A stretch of 5,098 nt of DNA from Chitinispirillales bacterium (lineage in GTDB: Bacteria; Fibrobacterota; Chitinivibrionia; Chitinivibrionales; Chitinispirillaceae): positions 1 to 5,098 of the forward strand of contig JAIRUL010000013.1 of NCBI GenBank assembly GCA_031254445.1, read 5' to 3'. The translations under genes and the position numbers were made by a program. Positions 1 to 5,098 of the stretch are shown one piece after another; position 1 is the stretch's first letter; every line of letters begins with the position of its first letter. The notes beneath the pieces were generated by a model. The model did not search any database. It was not told where the DNA came from and saw only the letters and a list, made by a program, of their open reading frames with translations.

Positions 1-2368
1 ACACCTCGGTTTTAAACGTATACGCCGCCGGAGGGGACGAGCCGTCCACTGTAAACGCCGCGAAATTACCCGACGCCGCGCCGTGGTAATTTATGATTTT
101 GTAAATTCCCTCCGCAATCGGAGCGGCAGGAGTGGTGGTTATGTTTAGCGCCCCGCCGAGCGTTAACGCGCCCGTTACCAATATACTAGACAAGGCTCTT
201 ATAGGAGCGCTTATCCTAGAATTTGCGTTCATTGTGAACGGGCCGTCTATTTGGAGCAAGTTAGCGGCGTCATGAATAATTGTTCCGGGGCTAACGGAGG
301 TGCCCGTCAAGGTCACCGCGCCATTGTAGCCAGTCCCGCCGGCCAGCGTCCCGCCGTTTACCATGATCTTAGAAGAACCGTCCTTGCCCAAGCTCGCGCC
401 GTTAATCCTCGCGCCGCTGCCCACCGCAATAGAATCGACCGCCAAAGCGGCGTTCGCAGTCAATACGCCCGCGCCCACGCTAACGTTTCTAACGCCTACG
501 CTCGCCGCCGCGGGCAGCGTGAGCGTACCGGCCCCGCTCTTGACAAAAGTGCCGGTGCCGGATAACTGCCTATTCAAATCAATATTCGCCGTGTTGTTTA
601 CAGTGAGCGTCCCGTTTACGGTTATCGGCCCGCTCCCGATGTTGGCAGCGGTTGTGATTGTGACCCCGCCGGCGTTAATCGCGGTAGCCCCCGTGTAGCT
701 GTTCGCGCCCGACAGCGTGAGCGTACCCGCCCCGCTTTTCGTGACGCCGCCCGCGCCGCTTATGACGCCGTCGTAAGTAAAAGCGTTGCTGCGATTGAAA
801 ATCACACCCGTGCCGGCAGCAACATTAATGCCACCCGTACCCGTAAGGTTTCCGGTTGCGCCGCCGCTGCCGATCTGCAGGTTGCCGCCCCTAACGTTGG
901 TCACGCCGGTATAAGTGTTGTCATTAGAAAGGGTCAGCTGCGCGGTTCCGGTTTTCGTTATGCCGGACGCGCCGCCGCTTACCACGCCGGACATAGAGAG
1001 CGCGTTGTCCACCTGTATGGTATCCATCGTTCCGGTGAGCGACACGCCGCCGCTCAACATGTTGCCGGTGCCGCTTCCCAAGCTGTAAAGGTTCCTCGCC
1101 CCAATGGTTATCGCGTTGGGGAGCGTAACCCCGCCGTTGAGCTGCAACTGGGTGCCCGCGGCGCTAGCCGTGACCGCTCCCGTGCCTAAGGCCCCGTTCT
1201 TGACCGCGACAACGCTGCCGGCGCTAATAACCGTCGCGCCGGTGTAGGTGTTCGTCGAATCCGCCGCCGCAGACCCCAGCCGAAGCGTACCCGCCCCGCG
1301 CTTCGTTAGGCCGCCGGTGCCGGTCAAACGAGCGCTTACCGTAGCCTGAGCCGCGTTCACATATATGCGCCCGCTGTAACCGGTATTTGTAAGCGCGCCC
1401 GGGCCGCTTACCGTATACGTGTTGGACTCAAAACGCATGGTGTCCACCGTCGCGCCTGCTGCGGGGACATTGACGGCGTATGTACCGGACGGGCCGGCAA
1501 AGAGCGCGCTGCGGCCGGAAGTCCAAGAGCCCGGAGCCGACTTAGACGAGTCCCTCGACCAAAAGCTGCCTAGCCAAGAGCCGCTCGCGGGCGGGTTGAA
1601 ATCTACGCCTACGGGGGTCGAGTTCCAAGCTAAATAGTTCGCCGGGACTAGCTTCGCGGGGGGGTCTTTGCCTTCCCACGAAGATGATATATACCTGATG
1701 AAATAATTACCGCCCCAGCTGAGACGTTTTGCCGCATAGCCAACTCTTCCGGAAAGGATAGGCTCCGGATCGGTGTAGTCGGCAACCACCTTGCTGTCAT
1801 TCATGTTTGTAACCTTGATTGACGCCCCATCTAGCTGAATTTGGAGCTTATATACAGCGCCAGTACCAATATTAACTGTATTTTGATACACCGCTGTTTG
1901 GCTTACGTTTTCTCCGGTAGGCGTTTCGTTTTTGTAAATTGCAATAGTTCCATCCGAACTCCACCCACCGGCTTTTAACTGCAAATAATAATACTGGCTT
2001 GTATTGTTAAAACGGAAAACCACTCCACCCCCTTGAGACACCCATTGGTCTTTACCTTCGGTGCTTATATTCCTCCTGAATTGAACAATAAACGTTCCAT
2101 TATTTTGACATTGGTGATCATTTATTAGAAAACTTATTAGATCCGACGTACCGCCGTTTGGAATCGCGTCGCCATCATCCACCCCCCAAGAGTTGCCGGA
2201 ACCATACTTCGTCCATCCGGTAACCCCATCCGTTGCGTGAACCACGTTAAACCCATCGCCCTGCGCCCACCCCCCCCCCGCGCAAACCGCCACCGCCGCC
2301 CACGCCGCTAGCCAAACCCGCCTGAGCCTAAGCCCGCCGTTACCGTTGATCTTCGCACTCATACTCAT
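1..2368 (-). CDS. Large exported surface protein with ConA-like N-terminal domain and autotransporter-associated beta-strand repeats (partial, C-terminus off window)
   Basis: Seen: one uninterrupted frame of 789 codons from ATG at 2368 to the left edge. An in-frame stop lies at 2411-2413, and GAGGG sits 7 bases upstream of the ATG, which supports this start. Residues 1-36 form a Sec signal peptide: Arg14, Arg16 and Arg17, then a hydrophobic stretch and a likely cleavage near GWAQ. Residues about 38-233 look like a concanavalin A/LamG-type jelly roll (VVFRFNNTSQYYYLQLKAGG, YKLQIQLDGASIKV, GRVGYAA). Residues 300-789 are Gly/Ala/Thr/Asn-rich beta-helix sequence with four copies of the beta-strand repeat typified by GGVTKSGAGTLTLSGANSYT. 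An SVSPGT turn near 691-696 is common in such passengers. Known: these repeats occur in passenger domains of autotransporters and related surface proteins. Inference: an adhesin or carbohydrate-binding surface protein; a beta-barrel or other anchor should lie beyond the window. No catalytic residues are evident. Confidence 0.88.
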   Translation of the reverse strand, partial: MSMSAKINGNGGLRLRRVWLAAWAAVAVCAGGGWAQGDGFNVVHATDGVTGWTKYGSGNSWGVDDGDAIPNGGTSDLISFLINDHQCQNNGTFIVQFRRNISTEGKDQWVSQGGGVVFRFNNTSQYYYLQLKAGGWSSDGTIAIYKNETPTGENVSQTAVYQNTVNIGTGAVYKLQIQLDGASIKVTNMNDSKVVADYTDPEPILSGRVGYAAKRLSWGGNYFIRYISSSWEGKDPPAKLVPANYLAWNSTPVGVDFNPPASGSWLGSFWSRDSSKSAPGSWTSGRSALFAGPSGTYAVNVPAAGATVDTMRFESNTYTVSGPGALTNTGYSGRIYVNAAQATVSARLTGTGGLTKRGAGTLRLGSAAADSTNTYTGATVISAGSVVAVKNGALGTGAVTASAAGTQLQLNGGVTLPNAITIGARNLYSLGSGTGNMLSGGVSLTGTMDTIQVDNALSMSGVVSGGASGITKTGTAQLTLSNDNTYTGVTNVRGGNLQIGSGGATGNLTGTGGINVAAGTGVIFNRSNAFTYDGVISGAGGVTKSGAGTLTLSGANSYTGATAINAGGVTITTAANIGSGPITVNGTLTVNNTANIDLNRQLSGTGTFVKSGAGTLTLPAAASVGVRNVSVGAGVLTANAALAVDSIAVGSGARINGASLGKDGSSKIMVNGGTLAGGTGYNGAVTLTGTSVSPGTIIHDAANLLQIDGPFTMNANSRISAPIRALSSILVTGALTLGGALNITTTPAAPIAEGIYKIINYHGAASGNFAAFTVDGSSPPAAYTFKTEV
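449..1333 (-). repeat. Four autotransporter-associated beta-strand (PATR-type) protein repeats
   Basis: Four copies lie within the surface protein, at residues about 346-388 (1205-1333), 462-500 (869-985), 536-570 (659-763) and 602-640 (449-565). The shared pattern is G-x-G-G-[LVI]-T-K-x-G-x-G-T-L-x-L-S, then an N-x-Y-T-G-x-T segment, a short strand and a G-G-x-[LV] ending. The fourth copy has lost the NxYTG part. Each repeat should supply one or more rungs of a right-handed beta-helix passenger. Confidence 0.85.
516..736 (-). repeat. Pair of near-identical 23-base DNA repeats in the beta-strand repeat coding region
   Basis: Positions 516-538 and 714-736 differ at one of 23 bases. A shorter copy (16 bases, starting AGCGTACCCG) lies at 1284-1299. 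They encode the SGAGTLTL or RGAGTLRL core of successive protein repeats. The two main copies are 198 bases apart, a multiple of three, so recombination between them would remove 66 codons in frame. Confidence 0.7.
2270..2279 (-). repeat. Ten-base homopolymer (G10 on the coding strand) in the signal peptide of the surface protein
   Basis: The plus strand has ten consecutive C. The coding strand reads GCG GGG GGG GGG TGG, giving Ala-Gly-Gly-Gly-Trp at residues 30-34. As written, the tract keeps the frame open. One extra G brings in a TAA at 2247-2249. One fewer brings in a TAA at 2137-2139. Tracts of this length are known slippage sites in phase-variable surface genes; slippage here is inference. 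Confidence 0.75.
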
Positions 2369-2375
2369 ATCGACA

Positions 2376-2380
2376 CCCTC
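2376..2380 (-). promoter_or_regulatory. Ribosome binding site of the surface-protein gene
   Basis: GAGGG on the minus strand, 7 bases before the ATG at 2368. It supports this start over the second in-frame ATG at 2362. Confidence 0.65.
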
Positions 2381-2425
2381 GTTCTTGATAGATAAATCGA
2401 GCGTTTTATTTCAGGATACGGCAAA

Positions 2426-2463
2426 ATCCCCCATTTCCCCTAATCTGAGCGATTTAGGGGGAT
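2426..2463 (-). promoter_or_regulatory. Overlapping, mutually exclusive inverted repeats in the presumed leader of the surface-protein gene
   Basis: Two perfect 7-base inverted repeats share one arm. CCCCTAA (2437-2443) can pair with TTAGGGG (2454-2460). ATCCCCC (2426-2432) can pair with GGGGGAT (2457-2463). Both lie between the putative -10 at 2491-2496 and the ATG at 2368, so a minus-strand transcript could fold either way. No long U tract follows, so a simple terminator is not well supported. The site could also be a DNA operator. Confidence 0.45.
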
Positions 2464-2490
2464 ATGGCAGGGATACTTTGCGCTATATAT

Positions 2491-2496
2491 ATTATA
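2491..2496 (-). promoter_or_regulatory. Putative -10 box for the surface-protein gene
   Basis: A perfect TATAAT on the minus strand, preceded by TG, about 120 bases upstream of the ATG. No good TTGACA-like -35 box is seen 16-18 bases upstream. That position falls at the edge of the inverted repeat at 2517-2540, which would suit a regulated promoter. The leader would be roughly 115 bases long. Confidence 0.45.
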
Positions 2497-2516
2497 CATT
2501 ATTTTGTCCTTAAATG

Positions 2517-2551
2517 GTACAAAAAAATGCAATTTTGTACAATTTTTGCAT
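2517..2551. promoter_or_regulatory. Operator-like nested palindromes between divergent genes
   Basis: GTACAAAA (2517-2524) and TTTTGTAC (2533-2540) are perfect 8-base inverted arms separated by exactly 8 bases. A second, overlapping symmetry has ATGCAA (2527-2532) and TTGCAT (2546-2551) around the palindrome TTGTACAA (2535-2542). The site lies just upstream of the minus-strand -10 and about 55 bases upstream of the plus-strand -35. This placement is typical of a dimeric regulator site. The region is A/T-rich, so some symmetry could be chance. Confidence 0.5.
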
Positions 2552-2605
2552 AGCCGCTGTTTTCAGAGGGGGGCTGAGCTGGGCTTGGCGATTTCGCAAA
2601 AAGTA

Positions 2606-2635
2606 TTGTTACACGGTGCGTTGATGTATTATATT
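2606..2635 (+). promoter_or_regulatory. Putative promoter of the small gene pair
   Basis: TTGTTA (2606-2611) and TATATT (2630-2635) with an 18-base spacer; TATTAT at 2627-2632 is an alternative -10 with a 15-base spacer. It would start transcription about 35-40 bases before the ATG at 2680. The match is moderate. Confidence 0.4.
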
Positions 2636-2663
2636 TATAGTATGAGTATCCCAAAATAGACAT

Positions 2664-2672
2664 GGGAGGGAG
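2664..2672 (+). promoter_or_regulatory. Strong Shine-Dalgarno sequence that decides the start of the first small gene
   Basis: GGGAGGGAG ends 7 bases before the ATG at 2680. An earlier in-frame ATG at 2662-2664 overlaps this sequence and has no upstream ribosome binding site, so 2680 is preferred. Confidence 0.7.
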
Positions 2673-2679
2673 CGTGCAT

Positions 2680-2946
2680 ATGGTAACGATGGCTACCGAC
2701 AAGCGTGTTCTTAATTTTCGGGAGGCGGAAGCCGAGTTTGACGGCCGGTGGCTTTTGCTCGACAAGCGGAGCTTTCCGCCCTCTGACGACATGGGGTATG
2801 TGGTGGCCTACGGCGACGGAACCTCGGAGGACCGGGACGCCCTTAGGAGAATCAATTTTGATATGTTTAACGGAGAGGTGCTTCTTATGAAAGGATATAC
2901 GCCCAAGGATGAAGTATTCGACAGTGGCATTATCGACATTGTTTGA
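2680..2946 (+). CDS. Small protein of unknown function, upstream partner of a retropepsin-like protein
   Basis: An 88-residue protein starting MVTMATDKRVLNF, chosen because a strong ribosome binding site lies 7 bases upstream; a start at 2662 would add six residues. It is soluble, acidic and without membrane segment or signal peptide. Visible elements are an EFDGRWLLLDKRSF segment (about 19-32), an acidic middle part and a C-terminal GEVLLMKGYTP segment. The FDGRWLLLD part resembles in style the short domains where a protein is said to carry out a task on its substrate (DUF5678-like, 'F-x-G-K-W-V-A'), but this is recollection and weak. Its stop lies within the next gene (38-base overlap if the latter starts at 2909), suggesting translational coupling. 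The pair has its own promoter and is divergent from the surface-protein gene. The function is not known; an accessory or inhibitor role for the protease-like neighbour is speculation. Confidence 0.65.
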   Translation: MVTMATDKRVLNFREAEAEFDGRWLLLDKRSFPPSDDMGYVVAYGDGTSEDRDALRRINFDMFNGEVLLMKGYTPKDEVFDSGIIDIV

Positions 2947-3184
2947 GCATCGTTACAAATTCGATGCGCGTATTTACAACATACAAGGCCAGGCATTTGA
3001 GAGAGCCACCATCTTTTGGGATTCGGGCTGTTTCAACACAATGATACCTAGATACCTCGCAGAGCAATCGGGGCAGTCTTTGGGGTTGAGGACCCGCCCG
3101 ATACCCTGCCAAACAAGGACACACATATACCAGAATTACTTTGATAGGACGGGCAACTACGTCTGCGTTCAAGAGACCGAATAA
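2909..3184 (+). CDS. Small retropepsin-like (clan AA) aspartic protease domain protein, possibly truncated
   Basis: A 91-residue protein. Residues 34-47 read TIFWDSGCFNTMIP, matching the clan AA pattern of hydrophobic residues, Asp-[Ser/Thr]-Gly, then a hydrophobic Ile-Pro strand end; Asp38 would be the catalytic residue of a dimer. The next residues, RYLAEQSG, fit the helix that usually follows. Known family members continue with a flap and a second hydrophobic motif of the I-[LIV]-G type. Here residues 60-91 (RTRPIPCQ...VQETE) show neither, and the other two plus frames do not restore them. The gene may be truncated or decayed, or divergent. The start is uncertain: ATG 2909 has AAAGGA 13 bases upstream; GTG 2924 and TTG 2939 are alternatives, and TTG 2939 would leave an 8-base overlap with the upstream gene. 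No signal peptide, so it is probably cytoplasmic. It ends 20 bases from the convergent YitT gene, with no clear terminator between. Confidence 0.6.
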   Translation: MKYSTVALSTLFEHRYKFDARIYNIQGQAFERATIFWDSGCFNTMIPRYLAEQSGQSLGLRTRPIPCQTRTHIYQNYFDRTGNYVCVQETE

Positions 3185-3204
3185 GAATTTGTGTTCTAGC
3201 AGCG

Positions 3205-4092
3205 TCAATAATTCCGAATTTTGTCGCTGTACATCTGCATCTTCCAGGGCGGCTGGTTTCCCACCGTGTCGTTTATTATGTCCGTGGTCTCCATTATGGC
3301 GATAAACGCCGCCGGATCCGTGCGCATCACAACCGACCGGATCACGCTCACTTGGTGGTTCTTCACTATCGAGTAGAGTATCGGCTCCTCCGACCCCGTG
3401 TAGCCGCCCTTGGCGCTTAGCAGGGTGACGCCGATCCTCCGCACGAGGCTGAGTTCGTCCAAAATCTCCTTCCACCTCTTCGATATGACCATCACCGCCT
3501 TCCGCTTGGCGAGCCCCTTGAAGACTGCGTTCATCACGAGGGAGTGCATCGTCACGAAGACGAACGAGTACAGCACCTTATCTAACGAGAGGAAGAAGCA
3601 CGCGACAAACATCAGCGCCGCGTTCATTAAAAGGTTCGCCGTGCCGATATTGACGGAGTAGAATTTATTCAAGATTATAGAGATAATCTCCGTCCCGCTG
3701 CACGTCCCGTTCGTGCGCAAAATGAGCGCCACGCCAGCGCCGTTGAGCACGCCGGCGACGAGCGCGCTTAAAAGCTTGTCGGGGATGTCGAAAAACGGGG
3801 TGAGGAACTGGAACATCGTGGCGTGAATTAGGACGGCCCACAGGGAGTAGATTATAAACTTTTTCCCGACGATAAAATAGCCGAGGAAAAGAACCGGCAC
3901 GTTTAGCAATAGGTAGAGTATCGGGAACGGGATCGCGGGCCAGCGGTAGTAAATTATCAGCGACGTACCCGCAATGCCGCCGGAGAGGAACTCGTGGTGG
4001 CGCAAAAAGCCGTTTATGGCTACGGCGCAGAGGGAGCTGCCTAGGAGCATTAGAACGGTGTCGGTTAAGAAGCTTTTTACGGTGTTTTTCAT
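3205..4092 (-). CDS. YitT-family multi-pass membrane protein with C-terminal DUF2179 domain
   Basis: A 295-residue inner-membrane protein from ATG at 4092. About six hydrophobic segments lie at residues 8-27, 42-49/57-76, 78-100, 107-126, 151-169 and 172-192. Family features are GGIAGTS (38-44), an NVPVLFLGYFIVGKKF stretch, and NGTCSGTEIIS (128-138) in place of the usual glycine-rich GGTDI-type motif. After the membrane part comes a soluble DUF2179 domain (about 198-285) with RRIGVTLLSAKGGYTG (218-233) and DPAAF (259-263). Length and order are normal for YitT/DUF161-DUF2179 proteins, whose transported substrate or role is not established. The frame remains open to a GTG at 4131, adding 13 residues (AQSRHTKSKSTS). 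That extension is encoded by a palindromic repeat and has no ribosome binding site, so ATG 4092 is preferred, although it too lacks a clear one. It lies 104 bases downstream of the aminotransferase gene on the same strand. Confidence 0.88.
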   Translation of the reverse strand: MKNTVKSFLTDTVLMLLGSSLCAVAINGFLRHHEFLSGGIAGTSLIIYYRWPAIPFPILYLLLNVPVLFLGYFIVGKKFIIYSLWAVLIHATMFQFLTPFFDIPDKLLSALVAGVLNGAGVALILRTNGTCSGTEIISIILNKFYSVNIGTANLLMNAALMFVACFFLSLDKVLYSFVFVTMHSLVMNAVFKGLAKRKAVMVISKRWKEILDELSLVRRIGVTLLSAKGGYTGSEEPILYSIVKNHQVSVIRSVVMRTDPAAFIAIMETTDIINDTVGNQPPWKMQMYSDKIRNY

Positions 4093-4095
4093 CGA

Positions 4096-4202
4096 TGTTG
4101 ACTTTGACTTTGTGTGGCGGCTCTGCGCCACACGTTATGAAGCCGTAGGCTTCGTCTAAAAAAGATTTAAAAGATTTTGACTTTTTAACGTCAACGTCAA
4201 CA
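4096..4202. repeat. Palindromic intergenic element: two hairpins inside imperfect terminal inverted repeats
   Basis: The outer arms are TGTTGACTTTGACTTT (4096-4111) and AACGTCAACGTCAACA (4187-4202), complementary at 14 of 16 bases. Each arm contains a tandem hexamer (TTGAC-type). Inside, GTGTGGCG (4112-4119) pairs with CGCCACAC (4126-4133) over a 6-base loop. GAAGCC (4139-4144) pairs with GGCTTC (4148-4153) over 3 bases. A direct repeat of AAAAGATTT follows (about 4160-4177). No U tract follows either hairpin on either strand, so these are not ordinary terminators. The right arm includes the stop codon of the aminotransferase gene. The layout resembles a REP/BIME-like unit or a small MITE. 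A role in processing or stabilising the joint transcript is possible. Confidence 0.6.
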
Positions 4203-5098
4203 CACTTTTAACATCCACCCATAACGGTCCTCAACCTCCCCGTATTGAATCCCCTGTATCTCTCTAAACAAACGCGTTAGGGTCTCTCCGGCTTCGTTTT
4301 CTTTGCCGAAGGTGTAGACGGTTTCGCCCCTTGTTATCGAATATACGGGGGTTATGACCGCTGCTGTGCCGCAGGCGCCTACTTCTTTAAATGATTGCAA
4401 TTCGCTTATGTCAATTTGGCGGCGTTCTACTTTTAGGCCTATGTCTTCGGCTATTTTTTGCAGGCTTTTATTTGTTATGGAGGGTAGGATTGAGGTTGAC
4501 AACGGGGTCACAAAACGGTTATCTTCGGTTATGCCTATGAAATTCGACGTTCCGAACTCGTCTATGTAGCGGTGGTTCGCGGAATCTAGGTATAGGCATA
4601 TCGAGTAGCCTTTGTCCTTGCCCTCTAGGTCGCCGCGCATGCCGGCGGCGTAGTTTCCAGCCACTTTGACGTTGCCCACGCCCTTGGGGGCGGCGCGGTC
4701 GTAGGACTCCTGGACGTAGGCCTTGACGGGGAAAAAACCGTTTTTATAATACGGGCCGACGGGCATCCCCATCGACAAAAGCGCATACTCCGACGACGGG
4801 GCGATTCCGATTTTGGGGCTTGTGCCGATAAGCAGCGGGCGGATGTAGAAGCTCGCGCCGGTGCCGTAGGGCGGAACCCAATCCATGTTAAGAGCGACTG
4901 TCTTGCCCACGGCCTCTATAAACAGCCCTTCCGGCGGCGGCTCCATCACAACGCGCCGCGCGGTGCTGGCGATGCGCTTCGCGTTCTCGTCGGGGCGGCA
5001 TATCGCAACAGACCCGTCCTTGCGGCGAAACGCCTTCAGCCCCTCAAAACAAGCCTGCCCGTAGTGCAAACAGGCCGCAGCGGAGTGAATGCTGAACA
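4197..5098 (-). CDS. ilvE: Branched-chain amino acid aminotransferase (partial, N-terminus off window)
   Basis: Catalyses reversible, PLP-dependent transfer of the amino group between glutamate and the 2-oxo acids of valine, leucine and isoleucine, in the cytoplasm. The frame is open to the right edge: residues FSIHSAAAC precede LHYGQACFEGLKAFR, a conserved family segment. The TTG at 5067-5069 is therefore internal, and about 50-70 N-terminal residues are missing. Counting from that TTG: GVGNVKVAGNYAAGM holds the Schiff-base lysine (Lys135, codon 4665-4667); IDEFGTSNF (169-177) supplies the PLP-ring glutamate (Glu171); CGTAAVITPV (233-242) is the phosphate-binding loop; FYIRPLLIGT (74-83) is typical of fold-type IV aminotransferases. 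The C-terminal YGWMLKV is also typical. The last Cys and the stop codon lie in the palindromic repeat at 4187-4202. No regulatory site is visible because the 5' end is outside. Confidence 0.93.
   Translation of the reverse strand, partial: FSIHSAAACLHYGQACFEGLKAFRRKDGSVAICRPDENAKRIASTARRVVMEPPPEGLFIEAVGKTVALNMDWVPPYGTGASFYIRPLLIGTSPKIGIAPSSEYALLSMGMPVGPYYKNGFFPVKAYVQESYDRAAPKGVGNVKVAGNYAAGMRGDLEGKDKGYSICLYLDSANHRYIDEFGTSNFIGITEDNRFVTPLSTSILPSITNKSLQKIAEDIGLKVERRQIDISELQSFKEVGACGTAAVITPVYSITRGETVYTFGKENEAGETLTRLFREIQGIQYGEVEDRYGWMLKVC

Noticed and set aside
251..698. Plus-strand open frames of 104 and 111 codons within 251-698
   Set aside because: They lie opposite the continuous minus-strand surface-protein frame, are low-complexity Ala/Pro/Val-rich products of a GC-rich repeat region, and have no ribosome binding site or family similarity.
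1419..1637. Plus-strand open frame of 72 codons
   Set aside because: Antisense shadow of the surface-protein gene; no supporting signals.
2290..2353. Lipoprotein signal (Cys29) in the surface protein
   Set aside because: The residues before Cys29 (VAV) do not fit a lipobox with a small residue at -1, and a normal signal-peptidase I type site follows at GWAQ.
2499..2792. Minus-strand open frame of 97 codons across the divergent intergenic region
   Set aside because: It spans the promoter/operator region and runs opposite the plus-strand small gene, which has a strong ribosome binding site. Its product shows no recognisable domain.
3185..3204. Bidirectional terminator between the convergent genes
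   Set aside because: The 20-base gap holds no convincing GC-rich stem or U tract.
2930..3475. Minus-strand open frame of 181 codons
   Set aside because: It overlaps the YitT gene in another frame and is antisense to the retropepsin-like gene; the product has no coherent features and the YitT frame is clearly the real one.
4110..4155. Rho-independent terminator after ilvE
   Set aside because: Both hairpins are strong but neither is followed by a U tract on the minus strand (they are followed by ATAACG and AAAGTC).
4096..4202. Integron attC recombination site
   Set aside because: The arms run GTTGAC...GTCAAC, the reverse order of the R''/R' core boxes expected for attC, and no cassette or integrase gene is present.

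Overview
The window looks like chromosomal DNA from a Gram-negative (diderm), probably anaerobic bacterium of moderate GC content. A very large exported protein with autotransporter-associated beta-strand repeats implies an outer membrane. The mix of that protein, a YitT-type membrane protein, a branched-chain aminotransferase and a small retropepsin-like protein would suit the PVC group, spirochaetes or fibrobacters. I cannot settle the phylum from sequence alone.

Layout. (1) 1-2368, minus strand: the first 789 codons of a large surface protein. It has a signal peptide, a concanavalin A-like N-terminal domain and at least four autotransporter-type beta-strand repeats, and it runs off the left edge. 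A run of ten G on the coding strand lies inside its signal peptide. (2) 2369-2679: a divergent intergenic region with a minus-strand -10 box, an operator-like inverted repeat, alternative hairpins in the presumed leader of the surface-protein gene, and a plus-strand promoter and ribosome binding site. (3) 2680-3184, plus strand: two small overlapping genes. The first is not recognised; the second carries a retropepsin-like aspartic protease active-site motif but lacks a recognisable second half. (4) 3205-4092, minus strand: a YitT-family membrane protein with a C-terminal DUF2179 domain, convergent with the small gene pair. (5) 4093-4202: a structured palindromic intergenic element, two perfect hairpins inside 16-base imperfect terminal inverted repeats; it overlaps the end of the next gene. 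(6) 4197-5098, minus strand: a branched-chain amino acid aminotransferase (ilvE type), cut by the right edge.

The aminotransferase and the YitT protein are in the same orientation and could be co-transcribed across the palindromic element. The surface-protein gene and the small gene pair are divergent and may share the operator-like sequence between them. The most notable points are the possible phase-variable G tract, the palindromic element and the small protease-like pair. No RNA gene, CRISPR array or transposase is visible.
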